Of a DNA stretch of 64,000 nucleotides, positions 39,301 to 47,635 are shown in pieces. Source of the DNA: Microbacterium kyungheense (lineage in GTDB: Bacteria > Actinomycetota > Actinomycetes > Actinomycetales > Microbacteriaceae); NCBI RefSeq assembly GCF_006783905.1, contig NZ_VFPE01000001.1:310001-374000 (forward strand), read 5' to 3'. The translations under genes were made by a program, and so were the position numbers. The notes under the pieces were generated by a model. It ran no database searches. It was given only the letters and a program-made list of their open reading frames with translations, and was not told the DNA's origin. The stretch's first letter is position 1. Each line of letters starts with the position of its first letter.

Positions 39301-42300
39301 ACAAGGGCCAGGTCTCGTTCCGCTACCGCGTGGTCGACTCGTTCGGCGAGAGCGCCGAGGGCACCGTGCGCATCGGCGTGCTCGACAGCGAGGCCAACCC
39401 GAGCCCGATCACCTACACCGACTACGTGCAGGTGCAGGCGGGCGACGGCAACACGATCCGGGTGAGCCCGCTCTCGAACGACGTCGATCCGACGATGGGC
39501 ACGCTGACGGTCACCGACATCCGGCCCGACGCTCCCGCAGCTCTCATGGACGGCAGCGAGAACCCCGAGTACGCGCGCCTGAACGACCGCATCCTCGACG
39601 TCGACGACGCCACGGTCGTGATCGCAGCGGGCGACGAGCCGACGACGATGTCGTTCCTGTACGACGTCGAGTCGTCCTCCGGCAACACCGGCCGCGGTCT
39701 CGTCGTGGTGCGTGTCGTACGCGAGAGCGTGCCCGACTTCCCCGTTGTCGCCGACACGAACCTCACGGTCGAGACGCGCGACGACTTCCCGCGCGGCGTG
39801 GATGTGCTGGGCGACAAGGTGACGTGGTCGGGCGGCGACGTGGGCGATCTGACGCTGTCGCTGTGGGGCGAGCCCGAGGGCGTCTCGGTCCAGGGCTCCA
39901 AGCTGCGCGGTGAGCTGCCCGAGAAGACCCGGCTGATCCCGTTCGCGGTGACCGGCGTGAACTCGGCGGGCGAGGAGGTCACCTCGTACGGATTCCTCCG
40001 TGTCCCCGGTGACGACGATCTCGCGCTGACCCTGCGAGCGGGAGCGAAGACCCCCGAGGTGACCGAGCAGGAGTCGACCACGTTCGACATGGCCGAGCTC
40101 GTCGCACGCCCCAAGGGCTCGCGGCTCGAGGTCGGCGCCGAGGTCCAGGCGTCCGGCGCGCGTCCCGAGGCCGTGTGCGCGATCGAGTCCGGCACGACCG
40201 TGCGGTACGACGCGGGCACGGGCGCGCCCTGGGTGGACGCGTGCCGGGTGCAGGTCCGGCTCGACGGCAAGACCGACTGGACGTACCTGTCGGTGCCGGT
40301 CACGGTGAAGCCGCGCGACCCCCAGCCCGAGCTGCGTCCGGCCTCGATCACGGTCGGTCCGGGCGAGACGGCGACATACGACCTGAAGACGATGACGACG
40401 TGGCAGCTGCGTGCGGACTGGGACGGCATCGCCTACGCCACCGAGCACTCCGGCGCCGGGTTCGAGGTCACGCAGAACGGCTCCACCCTCACCGTCACGG
40501 GCGCCGACCGCGCCGTGCCGGGGTCGGAGGAGGTCGTGATGGTGTCGGTGACGAGCCACCCGGCCGTCGCGCCGGCGCGCCTCATCCTGCGGGTGGGGGC
40601 GGCGCCGTCGACGCTGCCCCAGGGCGGCTCGGTCGTGAAGCAGTGCACGCAGGCCTCGGGCTCGTCGTGCGGCATCCCGGTCATCGGGGCGAGCGGAGAG
40701 GTCAACCCGCTGCCCGGCACCCCGCTCGAACTCGTCTCTGTGCAGCCCACCGGCGCGTGCGCGGGCGTGAGCTTCGCGGTGGCGTCGGCGACCTCGGTCA
40801 CCGCGTCGTGGACGGGGGACGCGCCCGGTGCGACCTGCACGGCCTCGTTCTCGGTCCGCGACGCCCAGGGCCGCATCACCAACTCCGAGCGCGACGGCCG
40901 CGTGCTGCTGGATCTGCTCGGCTACCCCAAGTCGCCGGCGAGCGTGTCGCAGGCCTCGTACGCCAACGGCACCGCGACGCTGCGGGTCGACCCCGGCGAG
41001 GCCCGCCTGGCCTACCCGGCGCTGACGGGCTTCGTCATCCGCTGGAACGGGCAGGAGGTCGCCCGCTGCACCGCGAACGGTGTGTGCCCCGCGATCCCGG
41101 CGCCCAACGGCGAGCAGCGCACCTACGAGGCGTGGGCGGTCAACTCCGTCGGCGAGTCGAAGTCGAGCGTGCGCACCGTGGCCTGGGCGTACGACGCGCC
41201 GCCGGCGCCGCAGCGCGTGACGGCCGAGCCCGTCGTGACCGGTGACGGCCAGGGCGGCATCGTCTCGCTCGTGATCGACGGCATCGACACCGGATCCACC
41301 GGCAGCCTCGAGATCAAGAGCGACACCGGCGAGACGGTCCGGGTGCCGGTGAACGGCAACCGGCCCACGGTCGACGTGCCGTGGTACCGCGTCGGCACGA
41401 ATCAGGCGACCCTCGTGAGGATCACGCCGTACTCGAGGTTCGAGCTTCCGCCGGGACTCGGCGGAAGCACGTCGGGCGGCACGGTGACGGTCACGACGAA
41501 CGGCGTCGGCGCGCCGCAGTCCCCGTACCTCACGCTCACCTCCGCGTCCAACGGCGACGGCACCTCGACGATCACGGCTGCCGCCTCGGCGAACCGCAAC
41601 GGCGACGGATCCACGCTCGAGTTCGGCGTCGTCCAGGACGGCCAGCGCTGTGTCGCCGAAGAGCCCGCGAACAGCGGCACCGACACCTCGTTCCGGGCCC
41701 AGTTCGTGGTGGACGACGGCAACGAGTACACGTACCGCGTCTGCGTCGAATCGGTCTGGGGCGACCGCTCGTACGGTCGAGCCGAGTCGACAGCGAGCAC
41801 CCGTGCGCAGCAGTCGGGCAAGGCTCCGCGTGATTACACCTTCGTGGTCGGCGCCCAGCCGCGCGACAGCGGCAGCCGCTTCGAATGGGTCATCACGGCG
41901 CCCCCCACGTCTCCGGAGCGGCCCCCGCGCAACAACGAGGTGCAGTTCTCGAACTTCCCGAACAACACGATCTTCGACAACGACCCGGGCATCCAGGTGT
42001 GGTACCACCACCAGTTCTGGGGCTACGACTCGGCCAGGGCGACGGTGACCCCTGCCGCGGGAAGTGCGCCGTACCAGGTGTGGGCGAACTGGAGCATCGG
42101 CGCGTGCGCGGGCGGCCAGACGCTGGCACTCGGCGGCAACTCGTCGGCCATCGGCGGCAAGAAGGCGGCGATCACGTGGAGCGACGCGAGCGTCGTCTTC
42201 CGTGCGAAGAACGGCCGTCAGCTCACCTATGAGGGCGGCTGGAAGGTGCCGGCGGGCACCGCGACGATCGAGGGTCTCAAGTGGACCGCCTCGTGGGGCG

Positions 42301-42563
42301 CGTACGGACTGAACGACGCGAGCCGGACCTTCGGCGTCACGAACTGCACCCCCAACGAACCGCTGCCGACCGGCGTCGTCGCGGGTTCCCCCGGGTACTT
42401 CACGCCCGACTACGCCCGTCTCCCGGGCAACCTCAGCGAACTCCGCTCGCTCGGGGCGCTGGGGCAGACCACCGCCTGGACGCCGGGGCAGTACGTGTCG
42501 CTCGGTGACGACAGCGAGGCGTACTGGAACGGCACCACCTGGATACGCGATCGAGCCCCGTAG
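36393..42563 (+). CDS. Giant Ig-like / cadherin-like surface protein
   Basis: This 2056-residue protein has an N-terminal signal anchor (TLFGLIAAGAVVAAVVGVSVVW, part) and a very large external region. Residues about 40-390 look like a repeated beta-propeller-type segment (DGAYLFSD, AYLTDSGAVYAGRL, WALVDTEDGDVWLRG). Tandem Ig/cadherin-like modules follow, with recurring lead-ins PDAFGVRPGALATLPVLLND, DDTVVVRAGAQIDIPVLDND and TDYVQVQAGDGNTIRVSPLS. The C-terminal third has fibronectin-III-like modules (APPAPQRVTAEPVV). No C-terminal anchor. TGATG coupling to the kinase suggests that they act together, perhaps with this protein as external sensor or as a wall-spanning part of the secretion system; this is inference. 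Confidence 0.85.
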   Translation: MAEGRRMRRGTLFGLIAAGAVVAAVVGVSVVWPGLDAQETPDVDTAVWALQTGDGRRYARVNTSVGELDTVRSISNPDQVVQTADGAYLFSDSYSTITRIDESMPADLDEEALQSSQKTPAGTTEVVTAGDYAAYLTDSGAVYAGRLSGGPAAKLDPFPSDDENAPQYTADAIAVDTRGMLFAYSRADGSVLRYDIADADVRGRDALDPEGLSAPAITAAGDTWALVDTEDGDVWLRGQDAVEQAPMTSTVVVGAPDARGSSVYLADDTTLVRVPVDGSDMQVEVGGGNGAVVGTPAQPVTHDGVTYAAWLGQGDAGGLLWRSGEGTVPLDYNGESMGDARRPAFVAGASAMILNETRSGWAWSVPDGALITSSQDWTLDDRTDPDAVPSDEQLQVVLDPKPPIAEPDAFGVRPGALATLPVLLNDHDPNEDVLTIDPASVAGLDPGFGSVTVTDDGQRFAVQVAADATGSATFSYAVTDGTAENGLNSEPTTVTLAVAGAGAESAPEWCGVERCLVEWPQPEVALGGTVTVPVLNGWVDPEGDPLLLLSVENVKGVGSVAATPGGDVVYQHSDDGQTGEQMIELAVTVADTQGQTAVKSLVVRVSPQPKLAVQSFAVTDTVASSITVDVAEHVTGTAGTLSLDSVRVLDDAAATATVVGGSTSFDFTAKDPGTYRVDFTVTDGTSEATGTARMTLLPADAPAQLATSPVVAFVHPQEDATLEVFDAVSNPTRRVLLLSDVVARADDGATLSVDAVGQNHLRVSGTTADGSPGRLGTVTYLVSDGTEDAGSSAQGQATVYLLPPAPELAPIAVDDTVVVRAGAQIDIPVLDNDISPAGGRPTLNPASVASSTPDALAFASGDVLRYLAPDAPGEYGIDYSVFTTGSPSLADTATVRVQVIDDDANRAPTADTMEGRVLSGQAAQIEFDGFGMDPDGDVVTLDRIVEQPQRGAATIAADGASIIYTSVPGDKGQVSFRYRVVDSFGESAEGTVRIGVLDSEANPSPITYTDYVQVQAGDGNTIRVSPLSNDVDPTMGTLTVTDIRPDAPAALMDGSENPEYARLNDRILDVDDATVVIAAGDEPTTMSFLYDVESSSGNTGRGLVVVRVVRESVPDFPVVADTNLTVETRDDFPRGVDVLGDKVTWSGGDVGDLTLSLWGEPEGVSVQGSKLRGELPEKTRLIPFAVTGVNSAGEEVTSYGFLRVPGDDDLALTLRAGAKTPEVTEQESTTFDMAELVARPKGSRLEVGAEVQASGARPEAVCAIESGTTVRYDAGTGAPWVDACRVQVRLDGKTDWTYLSVPVTVKPRDPQPELRPASITVGPGETATYDLKTMTTWQLRADWDGIAYATEHSGAGFEVTQNGSTLTVTGADRAVPGSEEVVMVSVTSHPAVAPARLILRVGAAPSTLPQGGSVVKQCTQASGSSCGIPVIGASGEVNPLPGTPLELVSVQPTGACAGVSFAVASATSVTASWTGDAPGATCTASFSVRDAQGRITNSERDGRVLLDLLGYPKSPASVSQASYANGTATLRVDPGEARLAYPALTGFVIRWNGQEVARCTANGVCPAIPAPNGEQRTYEAWAVNSVGESKSSVRTVAWAYDAPPAPQRVTAEPVVTGDGQGGIVSLVIDGIDTGSTGSLEIKSDTGETVRVPVNGNRPTVDVPWYRVGTNQATLVRITPYSRFELPPGLGGSTSGGTVTVTTNGVGAPQSPYLTLTSASNGDGTSTITAAASANRNGDGSTLEFGVVQDGQRCVAEEPANSGTDTSFRAQFVVDDGNEYTYRVCVESVWGDRSYGRAESTASTRAQQSGKAPRDYTFVVGAQPRDSGSRFEWVITAPPTSPERPPRNNEVQFSNFPNNTIFDNDPGIQVWYHHQFWGYDSARATVTPAAGSAPYQVWANWSIGACAGGQTLALGGNSSAIGGKKAAITWSDASVVFRAKNGRQLTYEGGWKVPAGTATIEGLKWTASWGAYGLNDASRTFGVTNCTPNEPLPTGVVAGSPGYFTPDYARLPGNLSELRSLGALGQTTAWTPGQYVSLGDDSEAYWNGTTWIRDRAP

Positions 42564-42657
42564 CCCGCTGAGCGGAACAGACGCCTGAACCCGGGCCGCC
42601 CCGCCACCCAGGGCCGCGGCATCCACTCTCCCTCCCCGAACCAAGGACGACAACGAC

Positions 42658-43623
42658 ATGACCATCACGCAGGAGCAGGCCGACTGGTTCGCGCAGACGT
42701 TCGGCCAGATCGCCGACAACGTCGAGCGCGCGGTGCTGGGCAAGCGCCACGTGGTCGAGCTCGTGCTCACGGCGATGCTGAGCGACGGCCACGTGCTGCT
42801 GGAGGACGTGCCGGGGACGGGCAAGACGTCGCTCGCCCGCGCCATGGGGCAGTCGGTGCAGGGCACCAACACGCGCATCCAGTTCACGCCCGACCTGCTG
42901 CCGAGCGACATCACGGGCCTGAGCGTCTACGACCAGAAGGAGGGCGTGTTCGAGTTCCACGCCGGGCCGATCTTCGCCAACATCGTGCTGGCGGACGAGA
43001 TCAACCGGGCGAGCCCGAAGACGCAGTCGGCGCTGCTGGAGGTCATGGAGGAGGGGCGCGTCACGATCGACGGCGTCTCGCGTCCGGTCGGCGTGCCGTT
43101 CCTCGTGCTGGCGACGCAGAACCCCGTCGAGCAGGCCGGCACCTATCGGCTTCCCGAGGCGCAGCTCGACCGGTTCATGATGCGCACGTCGCTGGGGTAC
43201 CCGGATCACGCCGCGACCGTGCGGATCCTCGACGGCGCGGCCGTCGCGACCGCCGAGCTCACCCCGATCATCACGCCGCAGGCGCTCGTGGGCATGGCCG
43301 ATCTCGGCGCCCAGGTCTACGTCGACGCACTCGTGCTGGACTACATCGCACGCCTCGTCGACAGCACCCGCACGGCCGACGAGGTGCGCCTGGGCGTCAG
43401 CATCCGCGGCGCGCTCGCCCTCACCCGCGCGGCGCGCACGCGCGCCGCGTCGCAGGGCCGCACCTACGCGACGCCGGACGACGTGAAGGCGCTGGCCGTG
43501 CCGGTGCTCTCGCACCGCCTGATCCTGCACCCCGAGGCCGAGTTCGACGGCGTCACGCAAGAGACCGTCGTCGGGCAGGTGCTGCTCGACGTCGCCCCGC
43601 CCTCACGTCGCGAGACCGCATGA
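42658..43623 (+). CDS. MoxR family AAA+ ATPase
   Basis: This 321-residue ATPase has Walker A in EDVPGTGKTSLARA, Walker B IVLADEINRASPKTQSALLE, sensor block FLVLATQNPVEQAGTYRLPE and the arginine-finger region QLDRFMM. MoxR proteins act as chaperones that mature or insert partners, usually together with a DUF58 protein, as here (ATGA overlap). Ribosome site AAGGACGAC. It is the first of a chain of overlapping genes running to the RDD-FHA region. Confidence 0.94.
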   Translation: MTITQEQADWFAQTFGQIADNVERAVLGKRHVVELVLTAMLSDGHVLLEDVPGTGKTSLARAMGQSVQGTNTRIQFTPDLLPSDITGLSVYDQKEGVFEFHAGPIFANIVLADEINRASPKTQSALLEVMEEGRVTIDGVSRPVGVPFLVLATQNPVEQAGTYRLPEAQLDRFMMRTSLGYPDHAATVRILDGAAVATAELTPIITPQALVGMADLGAQVYVDALVLDYIARLVDSTRTADEVRLGVSIRGALALTRAARTRAASQGRTYATPDDVKALAVPVLSHRLILHPEAEFDGVTQETVVGQVLLDVAPPSRRETA

Positions 43624-45023
43624 CGCTCGAAGAGTCGCGGCTCACCCGCACCGTCCACTCCACCGGCACGGCCGGTCGCACCGGCGCGTCCGGACGCACG
43701 CACGTCACCGCGACGAGCACGGCGTTCGGCACCGGGCGGTCGCGCCGGTCGCGTGCCTTCGTGCGCGCGGCGGTGTGGTGGACGGGTGTGTGGCGCGCCG
43801 CCGGCTCGGGCATCCGCACCGCGGCCGAGTGGTCGGCCGAGACGATCCGGCCCGCCGGCGCGCTCGTCGCGTTCGCGGCGACCATCGGGCTGGTGCTCGG
43901 GATGCTGTTCGGCTGGGTCGAATGGATGGTCGCGGGTGCGGCATCCGTGCTCCTGCTGCTGGCGGCGATCCCATTCCTCTTCGGGGCGCGTTCGTACGAC
44001 GTCGACCTGACGCTCACGCACGAGCGGGTCGTGGCGGGGGACGACGTGGCCGGCGAGATCGTGGTGCGCAACGACGGGCACCGCCTGTCGCTGCCCGGGC
44101 GCATCGACATCCCGGTCGGCGCGGGGCTCGTGGAGTTCGGGGTGCCGCTGCTGCGGCCCGGCCACCACATCTCCCAGCCGCTCGACATCCCCGGCATGCG
44201 GCGGGGGATCGTGACGGTGGGACCGGCGACGACGGTGCGCAGCGACCCCATCGGGCTGCTGCACCGCGAGCGTGCGTTCGAGGACGTGCACGAGGTCTAC
44301 GTCCACCCCCGGACGACATCGCTGCCGTCGACGAGCGCCGGACTCATCCGCGACCTCGAGGGCAACCCGACACGTCGGCTCGTCGACGCCGACATGTCGT
44401 TCCACGCGATCCGCGAATACGCGCCCGGGGACTCCCGCCGGCAGATCCACTGGAAGTCGACGGCCAAGACGGGCCGCCTGATGGTGCGGCAGTACGAGGA
44501 GTCGCGGCGCTCGCGCATGGCCGTCGTGCTGGCGGTGTCCGAGGCCGAGTACGCCGACTCCGACGAGTTCGAGCTGGCCGTCTCGTGCGCGGCATCGCTG
44601 GGGCTGCGCGCCGTGCACGACGCCCGTGACGTGCAGATCGTCGTCGGCTCCGAGATCCCGCGGGTGGTCCGCGGCCGGCTGCGCGCGAACCGGCACATCC
44701 CGTCGGCGGCGCCCCGGCCGATGCTCGACGGCTTCAGCGGCGTCGACCTGCTCGAGAGCACCATGCCGGTGGGCGACGTGTGCCGCCTGACCGCGGAGTC
44801 GGGCGAGCGCCTGTCGATCGCGTTCGTCGTGGTCGGCTCGCGCGTGCCTCTCACACGTCTGCAGCAGGCGGCTCTCGCGTTCCCCGCCGACACCGAGGTC
44901 GTCGGCCTCATCTGCGACGAGCGCGCCCACCCGCGTATGCAGCCGGTCTCGGGCATGACCGTGCTGACGGTCGGAACGCTCGACGACCTCGCGGGCCTGC
45001 TGCTGCGAGGAGCGACATCGTGA
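43620..45023 (+). CDS. DUF58 domain protein
   Basis: This 467-residue protein has a polar N-terminus of about 75 residues and two hydrophobic helices (ALVAFAATIGLVLGMLFGWV and MVAGAASVLLLLAAIPFLFG). A vWA-like DUF58 region has the signature YAPGDSRRQIHWKSTAKTGR. It is the usual partner of MoxR. Overlaps with MoxR (ATGA) and with the transglutaminase-like gene (GTGA) imply co-translation. In other bacteria the MoxR-DUF58-transglutaminase trio is linked to cell-envelope stress; here it is built into the secretion locus. Confidence 0.9.
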   Translation: MTLEESRLTRTVHSTGTAGRTGASGRTHVTATSTAFGTGRSRRSRAFVRAAVWWTGVWRAAGSGIRTAAEWSAETIRPAGALVAFAATIGLVLGMLFGWVEWMVAGAASVLLLLAAIPFLFGARSYDVDLTLTHERVVAGDDVAGEIVVRNDGHRLSLPGRIDIPVGAGLVEFGVPLLRPGHHISQPLDIPGMRRGIVTVGPATTVRSDPIGLLHRERAFEDVHEVYVHPRTTSLPSTSAGLIRDLEGNPTRRLVDADMSFHAIREYAPGDSRRQIHWKSTAKTGRLMVRQYEESRRSRMAVVLAVSEAEYADSDEFELAVSCAASLGLRAVHDARDVQIVVGSEIPRVVRGRLRANRHIPSAAPRPMLDGFSGVDLLESTMPVGDVCRLTAESGERLSIAFVVVGSRVPLTRLQQAALAFPADTEVVGLICDERAHPRMQPVSGMTVLTVGTLDDLAGLLLRGATS

Positions 45024-47635
45024 GCGCGGGCATGGTGCCGGGCGCTCCGGGGACGGGCAAGGTCCCCGTCGGGGGCGCGAGAGTGGATGCCGCATCCCCC
45101 GGCGACCCGTCGGACCGCCGCGCGGCGCCCCGTCTCTTCGTGCCGCGCATCGCCGCCGGCGCCGTCTTCACGCTGCTGATCGTCGTCGTGGCCGCCGTCG
45201 CGGCCTGGCCCATCTACCGCTCGGGAAGCTTCCTGCTGCTCGTCGCCGTCGGCTCCGTCCTGGGCGGCGCCATCGCCGCGGTCGCGTGGTGGCGACGCTG
45301 GAACGCCGCGATCGTCGCGGGCGTGCTCGCCGTCACGGTCGTGCTCGTCGGCGTGCCGCTCGCGGTGCCTTCGCGGCTGGGCGCGGTGCCCGAGCTCGTG
45401 CGCGGCCTCGCCGAGCTCGCGAACGGCCTCGTGTTCGCGTGGAAGGACCTCGTGACGGTCGAGCTGCCGGTCGGCTCGTACCGCAATCTGCTCGTGCCGG
45501 CGCTCGTGGTGTTCCTGATCGGCACGTGCCTCGTCCTGCTGCTGGCATGGCGCGACGACCGCGCCGCCTACCTCGCGGTGCCGGTGGCGCTCGGCATGGT
45601 GTCGTTCGGCCTGTTCTTCGGCCGCACGTCCGTCAGCGCGCCTCTCACGCTCGGTCCCGTGACGCTGTACGCCCCGATCGAGACCGCCATCGGCGTCGCT
45701 GGTCTGCTTACGTGTCTGCTGTGGCTCGCCTGGCGGACGCACGACCAGCGCATCCGGGCACTCCAGCGGGCCGCGGCTTCCAGCGGCGTGCGCATCTCGC
45801 GCCGGCCCACCGGGGCCGATCGCCGCCGCACCGTGCTCGGCACGGGCATGGTCGTGGGTGCGCTCGTCATCGCGATCGCCGTCGTGCCGTACGCCGCGCG
45901 GGGCGCAGACCGCGATGTCCTGCGCTCGGCCGTCGGTCCGGACATCGACCTCTCGGCAGAGGTGAGCCCGCTCGCGCAGTACCGGTCGCTGTTCGCCGAC
46001 GACCGCGCCGGCGACGTGCTGTTCACCGTCGAGGCGGCCTCGGGCGCGCTGCCCGAGCGCGTGCGCATCGCGACCCTCGACGCCTACGACGGCGAGGTGT
46101 TCCGCTCCGGCGGCGAGGGCGCGGTCGACGCCGGCCGCTTCGTCCGGGTGCCCTCGACCCTCGACGCCGGCGAGGGTGACGAGGTCGCGCTCACGATCGA
46201 GATCGGCACGTGGGACGAGATCTGGATGCCGACCGCCGGCCGCCTGCAGGCGGTCGACTTCGACGGCGACCGGGCCGCGTCGCTCGCCGATCGCTTCTAC
46301 TACAACGCCTCGGCGGCCGCCGGCGTGCAGACCGCCGGCGGAGGTCTCGCCGCCGGCGACTCGTATGTCGTGCATGCGGTCACCCCGGCGTCGGCCGAGC
46401 TGGACGGGCTGAAGGCGCCCGGAAGCCAGGGCGGCGTGGCCGCGCCCGACAGCCTGCGCACGTGGATGGACCAGCATGCGACGGGGTCGGACGGCGCGGA
46501 GCTCGCCGGTCTCGTGAAGCTGCTGCGCGAGCGGGGCTACCTGAGCCACGGGCTCAGCGAGGGCGAGAGCGCGCCGGCGTGGACGCAGGCACTGGGCGAC
46601 TACGCGTTCCAGCCGAGCGCGTCGGGCCACTCGCTCGCGCGCATCGACACGATGTTCTCGCGCCTGCTGGAGCGCGAGAGCGACCCGCGCGCCGAGGTCT
46701 CCGGCAACTACGTCGCGGCGATCGGCGACGACGAGCAGTTCGCCGTGGCGGTCGCGCTCATGGCCCGCGAACTCGGCTTCCCGTCCCGCGTCGTGCTGGG
46801 CGCGCGTCTGACGAGTGCCGACCCGGAGCTGTCGGTGTGCGACGACGGCGCCTGCCGTGCCGAGGATCTCACCGCGTGGACCGAGGTGCAGGCGGCCGAC
46901 GGCAGCTGGACCGCCATCGACGTCACGCCGCAGTACCGCGAGAGCCCGAGCCTCGACGTCACCGAGCAGCGCGACCCCGAGAACGTCACGGAGGTCCGCC
47001 CCGACACGGTGGAAGAGGTCGTGCCGCCCGACCCGACACAGGAGGACTCCGCGTCGGATGACCAGGACGAGCAGCAGACCGCGCTGGACCTGGCGTGGCT
47101 GTGGCCCATCCTGCGGATCGGCGGCATCGCCCTGCTCGTGCTGCTGCTCGCGTTCGGCCCCTTCCTCGCGATCGTGTGGGCCAAGGCCGCGCGTCGGCGT
47201 CGTCGTCGCCGGAGCGGCACCCCGGCGACGCAGGTCGCCGGGGGCTGGGACGAGTACGTCGACGCGGCGATCGACAGCGGCCGCACCGCGGGGCGCACCC
47301 TCACCCGCAGCGAGCTCGCCGCATCGTTCGCGACGCCCGCGGGCGCCGGACTCGCACGCGAGGCGGACCGTGCCGTGTTCTCGCCCGCCGAGATGTCGGA
47401 CGACGACGCCGCGGGCTACTGGCGCGCCGTCGACGAGGAGCGCCGCGGGATCCGTCGCGAGGCGGGTTTCTGGAGCGCCGCCGGTGCGGCAATATCGTTG
47501 AGGTCGTTGCTCCGCCCGCTGAAGCCCGAAGCGGGCTCACGCGCTCGATCCGCTGACCAGGCCCGATCCGCCGATCAGGCCCGAATCGCCGAAAGGGGGA
47601 GACGACGGGCCGAGCCCGTGCGTCCCACGCCATGA
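45020..47635 (+). CDS. Transglutaminase-fold membrane protein, catalytic residues lost (pseudoenzyme)
   Basis: This 871-residue protein has about six N-terminal membrane helices (to about residue 300), an external region and a late transglutaminase-like core. One C-terminal helix follows (ILRIGGIALLVLLLAFGPFL), then a cytoplasmic tail. The core is recognisable as GDDEQFAVAVALMARELGFP followed by SRVVLGA, TAWTEVQAADGSW and AIDVTPQY. The active forms have Cys where Asp571 stands (GDCEQF type) and His where Thr618 stands (HAWTEV type). Only Asp634 of the triad remains. It is therefore probably a structural or binding domain. GTG start with GAGGAG upstream, overlapping the DUF58 gene. Confidence 0.85.
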   Translation: MSAGMVPGAPGTGKVPVGGARVDAASPGDPSDRRAAPRLFVPRIAAGAVFTLLIVVVAAVAAWPIYRSGSFLLLVAVGSVLGGAIAAVAWWRRWNAAIVAGVLAVTVVLVGVPLAVPSRLGAVPELVRGLAELANGLVFAWKDLVTVELPVGSYRNLLVPALVVFLIGTCLVLLLAWRDDRAAYLAVPVALGMVSFGLFFGRTSVSAPLTLGPVTLYAPIETAIGVAGLLTCLLWLAWRTHDQRIRALQRAAASSGVRISRRPTGADRRRTVLGTGMVVGALVIAIAVVPYAARGADRDVLRSAVGPDIDLSAEVSPLAQYRSLFADDRAGDVLFTVEAASGALPERVRIATLDAYDGEVFRSGGEGAVDAGRFVRVPSTLDAGEGDEVALTIEIGTWDEIWMPTAGRLQAVDFDGDRAASLADRFYYNASAAAGVQTAGGGLAAGDSYVVHAVTPASAELDGLKAPGSQGGVAAPDSLRTWMDQHATGSDGAELAGLVKLLRERGYLSHGLSEGESAPAWTQALGDYAFQPSASGHSLARIDTMFSRLLERESDPRAEVSGNYVAAIGDDEQFAVAVALMARELGFPSRVVLGARLTSADPELSVCDDGACRAEDLTAWTEVQAADGSWTAIDVTPQYRESPSLDVTEQRDPENVTEVRPDTVEEVVPPDPTQEDSASDDQDEQQTALDLAWLWPILRIGGIALLVLLLAFGPFLAIVWAKAARRRRRRRSGTPATQVAGGWDEYVDAAIDSGRTAGRTLTRSELAASFATPAGAGLAREADRAVFSPAEMSDDDAAGYWRAVDEERRGIRREAGFWSAAGAAISLRSLLRPLKPEAGSRARSADQARSADQARIAERGRRRAEPVRPTP

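Noticed and set aside
36393..42563. Polymorphic toxin or adhesin effector with C-terminal toxin domain
   Set aside because: The C-terminus continues with repeat-like beta modules and no nuclease, deaminase or other toxin motif was recognised. No immunity-like gene follows.
36807..42914. A 2035-codon open frame on the minus strand opposite the Ig-like gene
   Set aside because: Its composition is dominated by Arg, Asp, Val and His, as expected of the complement of a GC-rich gene. The plus strand has clear Ig-like modules and is coupled to the kinase.
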